The notes: generated by a model not told the origin, from the letters alone. A stretch of DNA of 64,000 nucleotides from Moringa oleifera (GCA_021397835.1 JAJFZO010000034.1:2668501-2732500), one strand, 5' to 3'; shown: positions 48,589 through 62,559, counted from the stretch's first letter. Numbers and translations are program-made.

Positions 48589-51500
48589 ATGGCGAAGAGC
48601 AAGGATCTTGAGTTGCAGGAAAAGCAGGGAAACGAGACTGAAGAGCATCAAAGGAGTGCGGTTTTGGGGTATGGAGAGGTAACGATGGAGAGGGAATCCA
48701 AGAAGCCAAGGATGGAGGAGAACACCACAGAAAGATGTCCCGAAGGAGGGAAAGGAAATGAAGAAGAGGTTGTTCAAGTGAGGGACCCATTGGAGGTGTT
48801 TGGCGCCGACATAATGATGATGATACTGAGCAACCTGGATGCACGCAGCGTGGCACTATCCCTCCTTGTCTCCCGTGCCTGGCACGAGGTCGCTTCAAGC
48901 GACAAGTTATGGAGCTCCAAGGTTGGTGCCTTGGCTTTCTTTATAGAAATTTGTTTTGTTAATTTCGTGACTCTCTGTTTGCGATTGAGCTTGATTGTTT
49001 TGGTTTGTTCGTCTGTGTAGAATCTAGAAATTGGGTTTTAGCTCCTTTAAGCGTCTAGTTTCATTCATGAATAGATGTTGGATGTTTCCGATCGGGAAAG
49101 CTAGAATTGGTAGTAATTCTTCTCTTCCTTGTCTCTTTTATTTGGTCAATCCCGATGAGATTTTTCTTGGTTCTGAGAGAATTCAGGAATTGATCTTGAT
49201 TTGGTTATGCTTTTGATCTAAGTCGAGAGCAGACTATGTATGGCATCTTCCTGTGGGTATATAGTGGGTGTGCAATTTGGTCCACCTTTTAGAACCCTAT
49301 AAATGAGTGAATATCAGGACGATTAGTTTTTTTTTTCTTTTAAGTGGTGTTTTTAGTTTTGACTGTTGAAGGGTTTAATGGATACTTTATTCTTTAGACT
49401 AAAGGATGATGCACCTTTTTTTCTGTCAATGAAGTTGACTGGTTATCTACTGGCAGATTCTTGCAGGTTTTACATGTTCCGTGGTTAACTCTACTAATGC
49501 ACCTTTCATTTAGTTACAAAACGGGGGAAAATGTTCTTCATTCTTTTCTGAATTTTTGATGACCAACATTATTACCTTTGTTCCCTTTCTTACTGAATTA
49601 TGTTGTTTTATCACTTTATTCTATTATTGGTTTATTTTGCTTGCATTCAGCATGTAGATTTACATTGTGCTGTGATGTATTTGCATGAAACTCTAGCTTA
49701 TCTGAACTGAAAGGGTTAACATTAGAATGTTTGGTGATCAACCTTCCTCTGTGAACACTTGCTAGAGCCATCATTAAAATGTAACAGGAGTCACTTGATA
49801 ATCGGAATTGGAGTGCCTCGGATCACAGTCAAAGAAGTAGATTGAGCAGTAATTGGTGATTTGGGATAGCTGAGTAGTCTACTTATATGTCAGGGAAGCC
49901 GATAGAAGCGTTGCTTTCGGCTATGAGTACTACTCTGATAGGTCATCATCAAATTTTCTTTTCATTTAAACCATAATATTATCTGAATTTGGATTACATG
50001 GCAAAGCAAAGAGCTGTGTGGTATAAATTTTTTGCAGCGAGTTGGACAGGATAGCAATTAGCTTGTAGGAAATATTGCTGGCAAGATGGGGTAGACTTGG
50101 TGCCGCAGACATGTTGTGTATGTGCCTACAAATGTACTTCAAACTTGACAATAAGGATTGTAATAACAACTTTTGTTTTTTTCCCAGACTTAGGTTAGTT
50201 TGCTGAGGCTCTCAGTTTTCTTTCTTTTGGTTGAAGAAATCACAGGCCAAAAGAGGAGTCTCCCCTAAATATTTAGAGGACTTCTCAGGGCTTGCAAAAT
50301 TAGTTTGCTGTGTTGTGGGGCATTAAGGTAATCCTAGAATGATGAACTCTATAAAAGAAGTGCTAGGAAGGTGGAATATGGTCTGTAGCATTTTGTCTAT
50401 CCAAACATTCTGCTGTTCTTCAGTTTAAATTGAACATTGTCTCTTTGGCTCAAACTTCCAAAAGATTTTCAATTATTTGGTTGCTGGAACTTTGTTCCAG
50501 GTTAAGATTAACTGCAATACCAAAAAAATGTAGTGAGTTTAGATGTTGTTTGTTGTAGCATCTTTATGTCAATTTAAGCTTTTCAACTGATTATGGGATT
50601 GATTTATTGACTTGTGTAAACCTTGCGAAAGAAGTCCCAACCGTGTAGACCATCATATGACATTTTGGGATCTGCATTGTTTCTGGCTTGCTAGGCATAA
50701 TTTGGCTAGTTTTGCACTGTGAACTGTGCATTGCACCGGGAGCATTTCAATAATTCCTCTGGTTCAAGTTACATGTTCTTGCAGTATTTCTGGGAATCTT
50801 TGACAAGCACTTTCTGTTGTCTCTCCTTCATTTCCTTGGAATTTCACTTGTTTACCAGCTAATGAGAAAATGAGAATATGGGGTTTGACTGTACTGCTGA
50901 GATGTTGATAGGGAGGCATTTTTTCTTTTGCAAGTTCAATCTACGTGGTAAATAAGGCTAACTTAAAACTGTATTTTTCAGTGCGATGAATTATGGCAGG
51001 GGAAAGCACACTTACCTCGTGTATCATTTGTCAAGGAGTTATCAAAATTGGCTGTTTATGCTTTATCTGTTATGGACGCAAGACGCGTAAGTAATGAGAT
51101 ATCCTCACCCACCCCCCCACACTCTCCCCCCCACCCCCTGCCCCCCCTTCAATCCAACAGCTTCTCTCGCTCTATTTCTTCCACAAACCAACACCTGAAA
51201 AAATTGTGAGAACACATTTTCTAACGATTACCTTGATCCTTTTACTGTCAGACTCGTATCATGAAGGAAGACTTGTGTGATCATGTTTGGGAGTTTCATT
51301 TTAAAGAGGTATGTTAAAATTCCATATCTGTATGAAGCTATGCTGTAAATTAAGTCTAGCCATCTTTGTGGTGCTCAATTATTAGAAAGGCAGTTGCATT
51401 GGTGATTCTAGAGTTTGATGCTCGTATAAGCTTGAAATGTGTTTGTAAATTGAATACAATACATTTTTGGTCTTATCTTCGATCCAAATCACTGTCAGCA

Positions 51501-52192
51501 ATCTGAAGTCAGTATGGATTTCTGAAGAAGAGAAACTCATGAATTTAGTCAAGTTTATTTTGCTTTATTATAGCATTGCCGGTAAGTTAAACATCCATGT
51601 GATTTTCATAACTAATCTCCTTCACGGTATTTCCATCCTTCATCCTAGTAACAGCATGAGCCTTCTGTTGCATTGGCATCATTACTTTTCTTCAGTAGTA
51701 ATTCCTATCATTATCGGGACACAATTTCAAGTGGCTTCAACATATTTGTCCTACTAATTATTAAAGTGCATAGCCTGTGTAGCTTCAAATAGTTTGTATG
51801 AGTGTAGTCACCACTTTTTCTCATAATTGATTTGTTGCATCCAGGGAGCCTCTCAGTATTGGCGAAATCTGGATCCTTACTGGCTGGGCAATGGCCCTCT
51901 CATGCGCCGTTATTTCCATCCAGATGGGAGTCAAACGGCAGATCCTGGTGACAGAGTGTGGGGTGGTCATCAGTGCTGCTATTCCATTGTAACTAGTATT
52001 GTGGGTGAAGGAAAGATCAGACAGCACTATGTTAGGATAAACCGATGGCCACAAATGTCAGTGTTCAGGAAGCAGGATTGGAGCTGGGAAATGTCTAATG
52101 AACTCTACTGCTACTCTAGCATCCCAGATGCTGAGAAGGAAGGCGGGACTGGTCCGCACTATCTAGTTGTGCAGAGGAACCTCTTTGTTTAG
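48589..52192 (+). CDS. F-box protein (4 exons, 280 aa)
   Basis: Probable substrate-recognition subunit of an SCF ubiquitin ligase. Exons 48589-48921, 50982-51086, 51252-51308 and 51845-52192, all GT..AG with phase-0 introns; intron 1 is about 2 kb. Residues 1-65 are charged and low in complexity with a possible nuclear signal (KKPR, 38-41). Residues 66-115 form the F-box (DPLEVFGADIMMMILSNLD followed by ARSVALSLLVSRAWHEVASS). The C-terminal half is a compact domain rich in Trp (YWRNLDPYW, RRYFHPDGSQ, HYVRINRWPQMS). I recall similar plant F-box proteins but cannot name the orthologue. The ATG at 48589 is preferred because it gives a normal N-terminus; the frame is also open upstream. Confidence 0.88.
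51107..51149 (+). other. C-run tract in F-box intron 2
   Basis: Several runs of three to eight C, separated by A, T or CTG, begin about 20 nt after the exon 2 donor in an intron of 165 nt. The opposite strand satisfies a G-quadruplex pattern. Confidence 0.75.
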
Positions 52193-53331
52193 TTGTGTTG
52201 CGTAGAGAAACATGTTCATTTTCAGGGTTATGTAAATACTTCCCAAACCAGTATCTGTGGTCTTACAGTATCTCTTATCTTAGTGTTCTGAGTATGGTAC
52301 CTGTGTGATGTTTAGAGCTGGTACCAGCTCTGTACAGAGTGAATAAATTCCGTCGGATGTTTTTGTTGTGCTGGGAATATTGATCAGAATTTTGGAGGGT
52401 GTGGTAGCTCATAATCTTATAATTTAAAATAGGAAGCTCATGAAAGTATGAAATGAGTTTTATACTTCCTAATTCAGATTCTAACATTATATGCAACTTC
52501 CACGGAATCATTTTTAACACTGTTTCTTTTCTTTTCTTCTGCTAACCAAACCAAGTGCTTACATTTTCATCTCTTTTAATAGCTTGTCATGAAATATTTG
52601 GTAGATTGTCAGCCATCTTGGTTTCTGCTTCGATGCTACCTATATGGCAACCCTATTACCAAATTAGCTCTTCAAATAACTCTTCAATGCTTTTCATTTT
52701 ATAAACCTGTCATCTGAGGCTTCAACCTAACTGTGACATAAATCTTTAATCATTTTCATCCTTTGGTACTCTTAGGTTGCAATACTCCGCTAGTCATGAC
52801 ACCAGGTTCATTTTCAGAAGCTATTCAAATCTGATCAGTTCCACCATATTGCCAAACCAATAGAGAGTGCCCCCAAAACTGAACCTTGGAACACCTTCAG
52901 TTAAATAGCAATGCAAGTCAACAACCACAAAAATACAAGCATTAATGCCAGGACCTTCCAATTGCTCAAATTTTTATTTCAACATTGACAAGCACACCTT
53001 GCACCCAATGTCACCACCTAAAGGCCTCTGCTCCATGATATGCTAGAATCAATAATAGAATGGATTCCATGACAGCGCTTCTCGCAAAAAAGTCTGTATT
53101 AGATCGGTCTTCTCTCACCCTTTCCAAATAACAAGCAATGAAAATATAAAGGAGGTCAAAGCACAAGTGTGGGTAGTATTCTCAAAGTATGTAACAAGGT
53201 TTCCAGCTACATTTTTTATTTCAATAGCAAGGAAACAAGACCAAGCAACACAAGAAACTTGCATGACGAGAAGCCAGACCAGCTCCTAACAACATAATCT
53301 GCACCACATAGGAACCATGACAAAAACAATG
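52193..53331. other. Convergent 3' flanks of the F-box and GRIM-19 genes
   Basis: The two genes point at each other, so both 3' UTRs should lie here. No further gene seen. Confidence 0.6.
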
Positions 53332-56300
53332 TCACCAATCTTCAGTACGGAGCTCGCCAGTTGCAGGGGGCATCCATTTCCCAGAATGGTAGACACTTTC
53401 ACCAACCTTCCAACCAGGAACGTCCTTCATTACTTCAGCTTCATATTCGAGATATTTCTTCCACTCTTTCACAAATCTAAGGAAAGAAAACAGATAGTTA
53501 GTTCAACGTATATAGCTAGAAAGGTAAATACATCCGTTGCCGTGGAGGAAAGGAGCTATCTTTCACCTCTCATCTTCTTCGGCCTGAAGCACAGGCAGTA
53601 TAGCTCTACGAGCAGCATACTTCTCTTCCTTAAGTGCCCTACAACAAACAAATATTTCAAGTCCATTATCAAATATTTCATAGCAAAAAGTTATGCTTGA
53701 CATTTCACTCATATTACTAATTTCACTACAAGCAAAGCTATGTATGAGTATCCAAATACAGAATCCAATAATGAATAGAATTAAATGAATCTAATCTGAT
53801 AGGGAGTTCATATTGAAATTGCAAAAGGTTCAAATACAACCACCAAGGTATTTCATCACAGATGCCCATGCCTCATTTGATATCCAGCCTTGGGATGCTG
53901 TAAAACTCCCCATTCCCTCTATTTTCTATAATTGAAATATAGACTGATAATAGAAACACCTGGTACTATGAGTACACAGTTCAAGATCACTTGCGAAGAA
54001 ACAACCAAAGCAACCCTAAAATTCCAGCCCTTAGCAATAAAAATTCGAAGCTCAATGGATAATGATCAACCCTGGAACCACAGTTGCCCTCGTAAATGCT
54101 ATAGCAGTCAGCAATCTGTCAATAGCAAATAGGAGCATCACATAGACAATGAAACATGTCTCTGAATTTTCATCAACACATACCATTACAATGATATTCT
54201 TAACTCAATCGTTCCTAAAAATGAAGTTTTCATAATTACAACTCCCAAAAAGCAATACGACACCAGCAACTAGCATAAACAACAAAATCTCACATCTCAA
54301 TATCAGCAGTTAATGTATCCAAAAGTTACAAAATCTAATCCAAATCATTACCTTGACATTATTAAGAGAAAACTGAAACCTTTGCAGTAACACATTGAGA
54401 AACATCACCATGTCCTTTACAAAAGGCAATAAGTGCCATGATACAATCTAAAGGCTTTCACCAACTATCTAAATCAATATCCATAATAACACAACCTTCC
54501 AACCTATCCTCTGATGTTAATCTACATAACCTGAAGTGAAATACATTTCAGCTTCATCCTGAGCTTAATGCCTTAAACATGTATGAAAAGGTCTCTGGGG
54601 AAAATAAAGAAAAAGAAAACAAATAATTCTCAAATCCTTGTAAATTATAGAAGAAACTAATATATCCATTCAAATTCCTCATAAGAACCTAAAGCATTTC
54701 CAAACTCCAGCACCCGCAAACATCAGACCTCAACCTTGACTAAGATTTGCAAGAAGTATTTCCCAATCGCATATACCACAGTCAAGTAATCATGGTATCA
54801 AGCCTAAAGATCATCAGAAGAAAACACAGCTGGGGCAGCAATAATTCGACAAACTAAACTTCAAGTTTCTAACAAAGTAAAAACATTTCTGCACATATTG
54901 AAACATTTCACAAGAAATCACTGCACTAAAACCCATTATGCCAAATTAGAAAACATATGAAGCTTATAACAATTCAATAGAACGATAGGTAAAATAAACC
55001 AGTTGACTGAAAATGCTAATAATTCATTTTTCATCAGATTTTCGCAAGAAACTGAACATTTTCACTGCTTGTTTCAGAGAACCACAAATGGCAGTAATTA
55101 ATAATAACTCCCATAATAAAAGATTATTTTTTTTTTTCCTTTTGAGCAGAATAAAAGACTAAAATAAATGACTATGAATCAATAGATCTCCAAATTCTAT
55201 TCCACATTCTGTGATTTCTCCTCCACAGAACTACATGCCTAGGTAAAATCTTCATTGTACAAAAAAATTAACGAAAATTACTGAGATCAATTCATAATCA
55301 TAATAATGATAACCAATAACACTGTTCACATTTACATAGCGTGCGCCAAGGGGGAAAAAAGTCCAAATAACAGCTACAGCAATCTCTATAAGCAAAAATC
55401 TACCACAACTCCAACAAAAACCGAGAAGGTGATACTAACAACACAGGAAACCAACAAGACTGCCCTCATTCCCAGCATTAGTCTCCAATAACACGGTTGC
55501 AATCAATTACCATTATGATCCAAAAGGATCAAGACTATGATAACATCTATAACCCTCCATTTTCTAGTGTTAAATTGAATAGTAATTGGAACCAACCTCG
55601 AAAAATAATCACTACAATGAGAAAAAAAACCAAAAGTAGCACCCTGTTATGTCAATAAACAGATGACCAACAAGATTTCCATATTTCTAATGAATCCTTA
55701 AATAGCCCACAAAAGCATACTAATGATCCTCCTACTCTGAGTGTTAACTTCCCACAGGTCAAGGAAAGTGCAAGTACGAAAAATAAGAACCATAAAAGAA
55801 AAAAAAAAAAAAAACTATCAACCAAAAGCTATAGCCCCACTTCTATCACGGATTTGTGAAGAAATTACGTGCCAAAATAAATCACCAGGTGCAGATATTA
55901 GATAAAACCCATGTCAAAAATCAAATACTGATGATAGAACCTGCAACACTATCCACATTTGAAGTGACAGATTCCGATAACCAACAAACCCATGTGCTAA
56001 AGACCACAGCCAGCAGAAGTCAGACAAAACCAATATCAAAATCAAGTTGTTAGCAATAGTAGTCACGGGTAACCACACAATGCCACCATAATTCCAGGGC
56101 CAATTTCTTAAAAGAAGCTCCAAGTGCCAGAAGTCATCAACATAAACATTAATCGGAACAAAATCGCAAAAAAAAAAAAAAAGAGCAGCACACCCAAATA
56201 AAAAGTCATGGCTGAACAAAGACAGTTGATCAAGATAATGAGAAGAAAGGGGTCAGCTACCTGCGGATCTTGTTGCCCTGGCCGACCTGGTACATGCCAT

Positions 56301-56475
56301 AAGAGAAGGCACCAAAGGCTGTAAGGAAGATGGCCACGGCACTGGGACCCTTGTTGGGGATCCGTCGGGCATATCGAACGGGGGCAAACCCTCCGGGCGG
56401 GGGTCCATCTTGCAGGATTGACATGTCCTTAACGCTCGCCATGCCTGGCTTGTTCCTAATCACTGCCTCCGTCAT
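53332..56475 (-). CDS. NDUFA13: GRIM-19 / B16.6 subunit of mitochondrial complex I (3 exons, 143 aa)
   Basis: Accessory membrane subunit of NADH:ubiquinone oxidoreductase in the inner mitochondrial membrane. Exons 56261-56475, 53567-53638 and 53332-53476; borders are GT..AG and phases agree (432 nt). The start [18 protein letters not shown] and the block [19 protein letters not shown] are hallmarks. A single hydrophobic helix spans about residues 44-66. A charged segment follows ([18 protein letters not shown]), then the end [14 protein letters not shown]. The length of 143 equals the Arabidopsis proteins (MEE4 and its paralogue). The first intron is about 2.6 kb and contains no other gene that I can see. 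Confidence 0.96.
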
Positions 56476-57494
56476 TTTTGCTTCTTGGTAATTGCTGTGT
56501 GTGTCTCTGTGCTATGAATTAGAAAGCTTCTTTGACAGATTGGGTTTTTGCTCGTCGAAGACCGATTCGAAGAAAGTGGCCGAGAGAGGTACAACACAAG
56601 CCTCTAGACCATACACGGTGAAACAGTAATGGCAAAGTCGATGTTATTTGTGGGATAGTAAGCTCGGTAAATGACGCTAGGCACGTGGGGGGCTTTGGGG
56701 ATGATTTCGCTCCGGTCATTGGTTAAAATAAAATATTTTTTAATTATTATTTTAAAAAATTTTAAAAATAAAAAAAATATTTTTTATTTTAAATTATTAA
56801 ATATTTTAAAAATATAAAAATAATTTATTAATTAAATAAAAAATATATTTAAAATAAAAATAATTTTTTCAAAAACTTTAATATTTAACATAAGTTACCA
56901 AATACAATATGATATTTTAAAAATGACGTTACAAACTTTAAAATAATGAAAATTAACAAAATAATGATATTTTTTAATTTTTTAATTTTTTACTACAAGA
57001 AAGCAGCAAAGAAGAGAGAATTTTAGAGGATCTTCCTCATTTCGCGGAGCAATACATACTCCAAAAAAAGAAAAAAGGATTGCATTTGCGCAATAAGAAA
57101 ATGCATTGCTCTTTTTTGTCTTTTTTTTTTTTTTTTCTAATTTTGAGCTCTCAACAATGGCTAATTGAATTGTTAGCCAATAGAAAGCTATTCCAGGCTT
57201 CTCCGGATCTTTTATGGATTTATATGTGGTCCTAGCTTGGGCATTCATATTTTCTGTTAAATCTACAACTAATTGATAAGCTCAGTTTAAGAACAACTTC
57301 TTTACAGTCATGGAGTAAGAAACAAATCCAAAACACAACATATGCAAAATTACATTTAAAATATATATAATTTCTAATATGTATGTCAACATGAGTACAT
57401 CCAAGGATGATGCACATACATGCACATGTGTGCATGCAGATAAAAGCTTGATGAGTTTGCTTAACACACTTTTACAGAACGTGAGGTTTGGGAG
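56476..57494. other. GRIM-19 promoter region and AT-rich spacer
   Basis: A GC-balanced block to about 56720 is the presumed leader and promoter. It is followed by AT-rich DNA with poly-A/T tracts and no supported gene. Confidence 0.55.
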
Positions 57495-58040
57495 AATAGG
57501 AACTTTGGTGTCTGCGATAGAGTGGACGATAGACGAAGTTGATGGAGAGCCTTAAGGATTTTAAGAGAATGCCTTAAGAACTTAATCCACGTGGTAGGCT
57601 TAAACCATGTCCTTCATGAATCTAATCTCAACCCAGATCTTAAGAGAATGCATTAGGAACTTAACCCACGTGGTAGGCTTATGCCATGTTCTCCATGAAT
57701 TAGATCTCAACCTCACCTATCTCAAATATGTGATGAAAGAAACTTTAAGACTTCACCCACGGATCTTTGTAATCCTTTACCAGAACGCTGAGGACATCAT
57801 CGTCGGTGGGCATAAAATCCTCGCCAAATCAAGAGTAATGATCAGCACATGGGCTATCGGGTGAGACAGATGTACCTGGGCTAAACCAGATAAGTTTCAG
57901 CCTAGAAGGTTTTTGAAGTAAGGTACATTTGATTTCAAGGGAAGTGACTTTGATTTCATCTCATTCTGTTTGGGTCAAAGGCGTGCCTGGGTATGCAATA
58001 AGAGTTGTATGCTTTGAAGCTAATAGTGAGTCATCTTCTT
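57495..58040 (+). pseudogene. Cytochrome P450 (CYP71-clan-like) pseudogene fragment
   Basis: Plus-strand reading shows the region just after the I-helix (AIEWTIDEV), the K-helix KETLRLHP with its ExxR motif (about 57733-57760), a KFQPRRF version of the PERF motif (about 57890-57915) and a heme-loop remnant near 57970-57985. Stops at about 57862 and 57919 and a frameshift just before the heme cysteine inactivate it. An internal tandem duplication of about 78 bp (57559-57637 and 57638-57712) lies upstream of the K-helix. The first two thirds of a P450 are missing. Confidence 0.8.
57559..57712. repeat. 78-bp tandem duplication inside the P450 relic
   Basis: Two adjacent copies start TTAAGAGAATGC and share CCACGTGGTAGGCTTA. 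They differ at several positions, so the duplication is not recent. Confidence 0.85.
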
Positions 58041-58059
58041 CGTTGCTTTAACTAGGAAT

Positions 58060-60680
58060 TGCTTGGCAGAATCAAGCCGAGTAAGCTTGGTATGAGTGAT
58101 TTGCTTAGGCTTACTACATCATGAGTTGCTCAACTCATGGTTGTGTCCACTGTCTCACCGATTTGTCCACTGGCTCAAGTCCTTACAGCAACTTAAAAAA
58201 AAAGTATTTGAGGGATTTTTTTTAGAAAGATTTTAAAAAATAAAAATAAAATGAGTCGTCACTAATTTTTTTATAGTATGATTGAATATCGAAATTTATT
58301 TATTTTCAAAAATATAAAATGAGACAACATTGATCTTTCAAAATTAAAACTATGGGTTCAAGAGTCGATTAAGCGTGAAAAAATATTAGTACCTCTATGA
58401 TGCTCAAAAATTAGTACCAATTGATCATTATGATTATTTCTCAATTTTGAAATCTATTTGATTTTAGAATTGATTCTTAAAAAATATGTCTAAAAAAAAT
58501 ATGCATGATATGAAACTAAGTGAAATTTTGACATTTTGAATAATATAAAGGTTTAACTCTTGTTTCACTCTTCATTCATGAAATCATTTTGTGATGGAAG
58601 ACGTGAAAGTTTCGTCATTCCTTAACCTTTAATCTTAAAATATTTTTTTTATGATAGAGAATATAAAGATTTCATTCTTGTTCAACCCCTAATCCTTAAA
58701 ACATTTTTTTTTGTGATTCGTGCAAATTAATCATATTTTGCTACACATGCATAGCTACATTATGTAAAGCATATAAATAATTTCAATGTCTTGTAGCTCT
58801 AATTTAAGCAAATAATTCATATTTGATATTTAAATGTAGACCTTAAGCTTAACTTTTGTAATTGCATTAATTAAAAATAAAAATGAACTGAAAACTATAT
58901 AAACAAAAAATTTTAGAGAATACAAGGATTTCTCTCTTAAGATTTCCTTATTGTTCCATATAAAGCAACATGATCTTTATATTAAAAGAAATTAAAACTT
59001 CTTTCTTAACATTTTTTCAAACTCTCAACAATTTGAGATATATATTTATTATATTTTTAAAAAATAATAATAATTTTATATTATAAAGTATAAGAACTTT
59101 TTTGAGATTTTTTTTATACTTTTTAATATTTTTACTTTTTTAAAAAATAATTTGTATATAAAAAATATAAAAATTTCTCTTGAGATTCTTTTTACTTCTC
59201 AAAAATATATATTTTAATATATATATAATTTTTATATACATATACATGTTTAATATTTATAAAAAATAAATGTTATATTTTTTAAAAATACTAAACATGT
59301 ATATGTATATAAAAAATAAATTTTATATTAAAGAATATGAAAATCTCCCTTTTGAGATGTTTTTATATTTTAAAAATATATTAAATAGATATTTTATATT
59401 TTTTAAAAATTAATTATATTAAAAAATATTAAAACCACTCTCTTGAAATTTTTATACTCTTTAAAACTTGAAGCACTTATATTTTAGAATAATTTTGATA
59501 TTAGAGAATATGCAAACCACTATCTTTTAAGATTTTTTTTTTATATTTCTTAAAAATACTAAATATTTTTTATATTAAGGACTATAAAAGCCTCTCTTTT
59601 AAGATTTTTTTTATATTCTTCAAAACTTGAAACATATATATACATATATATTATTTTTTTACTTTTAAAAAATGATTTTTATATTAAAAAATATCAAAAC
59701 TTTTTTTGAGGTTTTTTCATACATCTTAAAATCTTAAAACATATATTTTTATTGTTTTTTAAAAAATAATTTTATATTAAAAATATATGAAATTTTCACT
59801 TTTGAGATTTTTTCATATTTTTTAAAACTTAAAACACATGTATCTTATTTTTAAAATAATTTTTTAATTAAAATAAAAACATCTCTTTGAAATTATTTTA
59901 TACTTTCAAGAATTTGAAATGTTTTTAACTTTTAATTTTTTTAAAAAATTAAAATAACGTCAAAGTGATTAATTTCATCTTTTTTGAAAATGTAGTTAAA
60001 ATTAAGTAACATAAAAAATTTAAAAAAACGTAATTTATCTTATAATTTTATATTATAAACAATATAAATTTATTTTTTAAAAATAATCTTAACATTCTAA
60101 AGTTGTCTATCTTCTTTTTTTTTTTTTTTAATTTATTCTTTCAAGCAATTACCCTTTATTTCACACCAATCATTCTCCTATTTTTTTTTAAGTTTTTTTC
60201 TTTTTTTTTACACAAACAATTACTACTTTTCCTCTAACCAATCTTTTTCTTTCTCTATTTTTTTCTTTTTGAAATACACCAAACCTTATCATTTCTTACT
60301 ATGTTACATATTTTTTTAGCTCATTATTTTTATAAAATATTTATTTTTTCATAATTTTTCATGCATTTAGCATAAAAGTATAAAAAATTATGTATATCGT
60401 AATAAGAGAATATAAAAATGTTAATGTATAAAATAAATAAAATACAAATAAGAAAAAAAGAGTGCATGTATACAAAACGAATAACAAATATATATACATA
60501 TATATAATAACCAATAAATAAATAAATAAAAGAAAATATTCACAAGAAACAAAAATAAGGGGTGAAAAACAAGTAATGATAAAATTAAAAAAAAAGTTAC
60601 CTTATTCTCCAAGAGAAAATAATATTTCATTTGAAAATTTCTCCTCTAAATCTCTTCTTATAAAAAAAATCTCTAAAACT
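58060..60680. repeat. AT-rich DNA with a degenerate repeat array
   Basis: Between about 58540 and 59920 a unit of roughly 90-120 bp recurs in degenerate form, each with wording such as ATATTAAAGAATATGAAAA, CTCTTTTGAGATTTTT and TTTTAAAACTTGAAAC. A stretch near 58240-58430 (GAGTCGTCACTAATTTTTTT and AGAGTCGATTAAGCGTG) resembles the edge of a dispersed plant repeat. No gene seen. Confidence 0.55.
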
Positions 60681-60684
60681 TTAT

Positions 60685-60740
60685 ATACCTGTATATATAT
60701 ATATACACACACACACATATATATCTATATGTATGTATAT
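60685..60740. repeat. (TA)n-(CA)n microsatellite
   Basis: A TATATA run followed by CACACA and again TATATA, in AT-rich surroundings. Confidence 0.85.
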
Positions 60741-62340
60741 CAACAATCACTATTCTCGCTTCTTCTCCAAACATTCTCAAAACTCTCTTCAAATTTTTTT
60801 AACATTCTCTTCACCACTTTCCTTTTTTCTGTTCTCAAGCTTTGGCCAAAGTGAGTATTTATAGATCTTGGCTAAGTCTTTATTTAATGCAGTAATAGAT
60901 AGCTATACTACTGCGTTATTGCAGGATATTATAGTAATTGCATCATATTCCATAGAATAGGTGTTTACGTATGGAAGTTGAAAACCGATTGTATACTCAT
61001 GAAGACACAATATATAATGCATGAGAAAAGTAAGCCAAAAAAGTTACTCATTTGTTGTACCGAATAAGTGATGAAGGATTGATTGGAGTTGCCAAGAGAA
61101 GTAGAATAAGAAAAAAAATAGAAGAGAAAAAGAAGAAAAAATAAAGAGAAACTATTTGATTTAAAGAAAATTAAAATTCTCATTCTGTTTTCCATTAAAA
61201 ATTAATTATCATTAACTACGTTAATTTTCTGTTGATCAAAGGTTTGTCTCGATTGATTAAGTAATATTAAGATTTATATCATTACTTTTAAAACATGATG
61301 GTGTTTTTAATAACTCAAACCAAATATATGCTTGTAAAATAAAATATAAAATTTATTTGAATTATTTAAATAATAAATATACTTTTAATTTTTTTTACCA
61401 TCGCTTGAGTTAAGTTCAATTTAATTTTGTAAGTTTTAAATTTATCGATGACACATAATAAACATCATAATTTTATATAATTTTTAATTTTTACTAATTT
61501 TAATATTTATTTATTTATTGTCATGACCAAGTTAATGAGCCAATTTAATTTGATTTAATATATGAATTACATAAAGAAATCTCATTGTTATTTAAAATAT
61601 ATTATTCCAATATTTTTGTAAAAATATGACATTTGAAATTTTGTGTGATAAAAATGTGAGTCATAATCTGATTAGTGAAAATACAACATATATTTTATGT
61701 AAAATAGTAGAAAATTTTTTTAAATAGCTTTTTGTACAACTTTAAGCACCAAAATATCTAAAATCACTGTTTTAAATTTTTTAGCCTTTTTTCTATTTGT
61801 GATCTAAATTGCCTCACTTTTTTATAAATTACAATTTTACCTTTGATTTAAAAGAAATGATAGAGAAGTATACTCCAAGCGTCTCGAGTAAGAAACTTCA
61901 CTTTCTCTCTCCACTATTTGAGTTTTTCGTCAGTTTCTATCATTTTTCTTCACTTTCTTATCGTCTTTGGAGCATTTGACGTGCATATGTTGAATACACA
62001 GTTTTGAAGCAACACCAATCTTCATAAGTTATATTTTTTTTTTGTTTGCTATCAACACTTGGTTTTTTGGATTTACTCATCTCTTTTAAACGCATTTTGA
62101 GCATAATGCTGCCTACGTCTTAAAGTCTATTTGGCTTTTTGATGGTTTGAATTCTATATACAAGAAACATTTTCATTGAAAGAATGTATTTGCATTAAAA
62201 AATATAACTGATATCACACCTTTATGCACAAAAAGGTATAACTTATATCGCACTATCATACTTTATTATTTTGCATCATTGTTGGTTGTATTCGCATAAT
62301 TTTTAGGTTATTTTTGCATTATTTTGTTACATTGTTTTCA
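60741..62340. other. AT-rich spacer without genes
   Basis: No open frame with recognisable domains. Short Lys/Phe-rich frames reflect base composition. Confidence 0.5.
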
Positions 62341-62559
62341 CATTATTCTGATTTATAGTTATGGCATCATTGTCCCAATATGTTTTTGCACTATTATTAA
62401 ATGTGAAGTCACACTGTTTGTCACAATATTTGTACCATTTATTACCATCTTCACATCATATCTCTAATAAAATCAACCATTCTGTCAGTTATGATAGCCA
62501 TGCTTGTGCCTTTTCATGTTGGTCAAAAAATCACTTCTACATCATATCTCTAACAAAAT

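Noticed and set aside
48372..48898. Antisense open frames over F-box exon 1
   Set aside because: Mirror of the GC-rich coding exon; the sense frame has the F-box and spliced partners.
55306..56219. Short open frames in GRIM-19 intron 1
   Set aside because: No recognisable product and no codon pattern; intronic noise.
60421..61195. Hydrophobic Phe/Tyr/Leu-rich minus-strand frames
   Set aside because: Composition-driven frames in AT-rich DNA; no domain or splice support.
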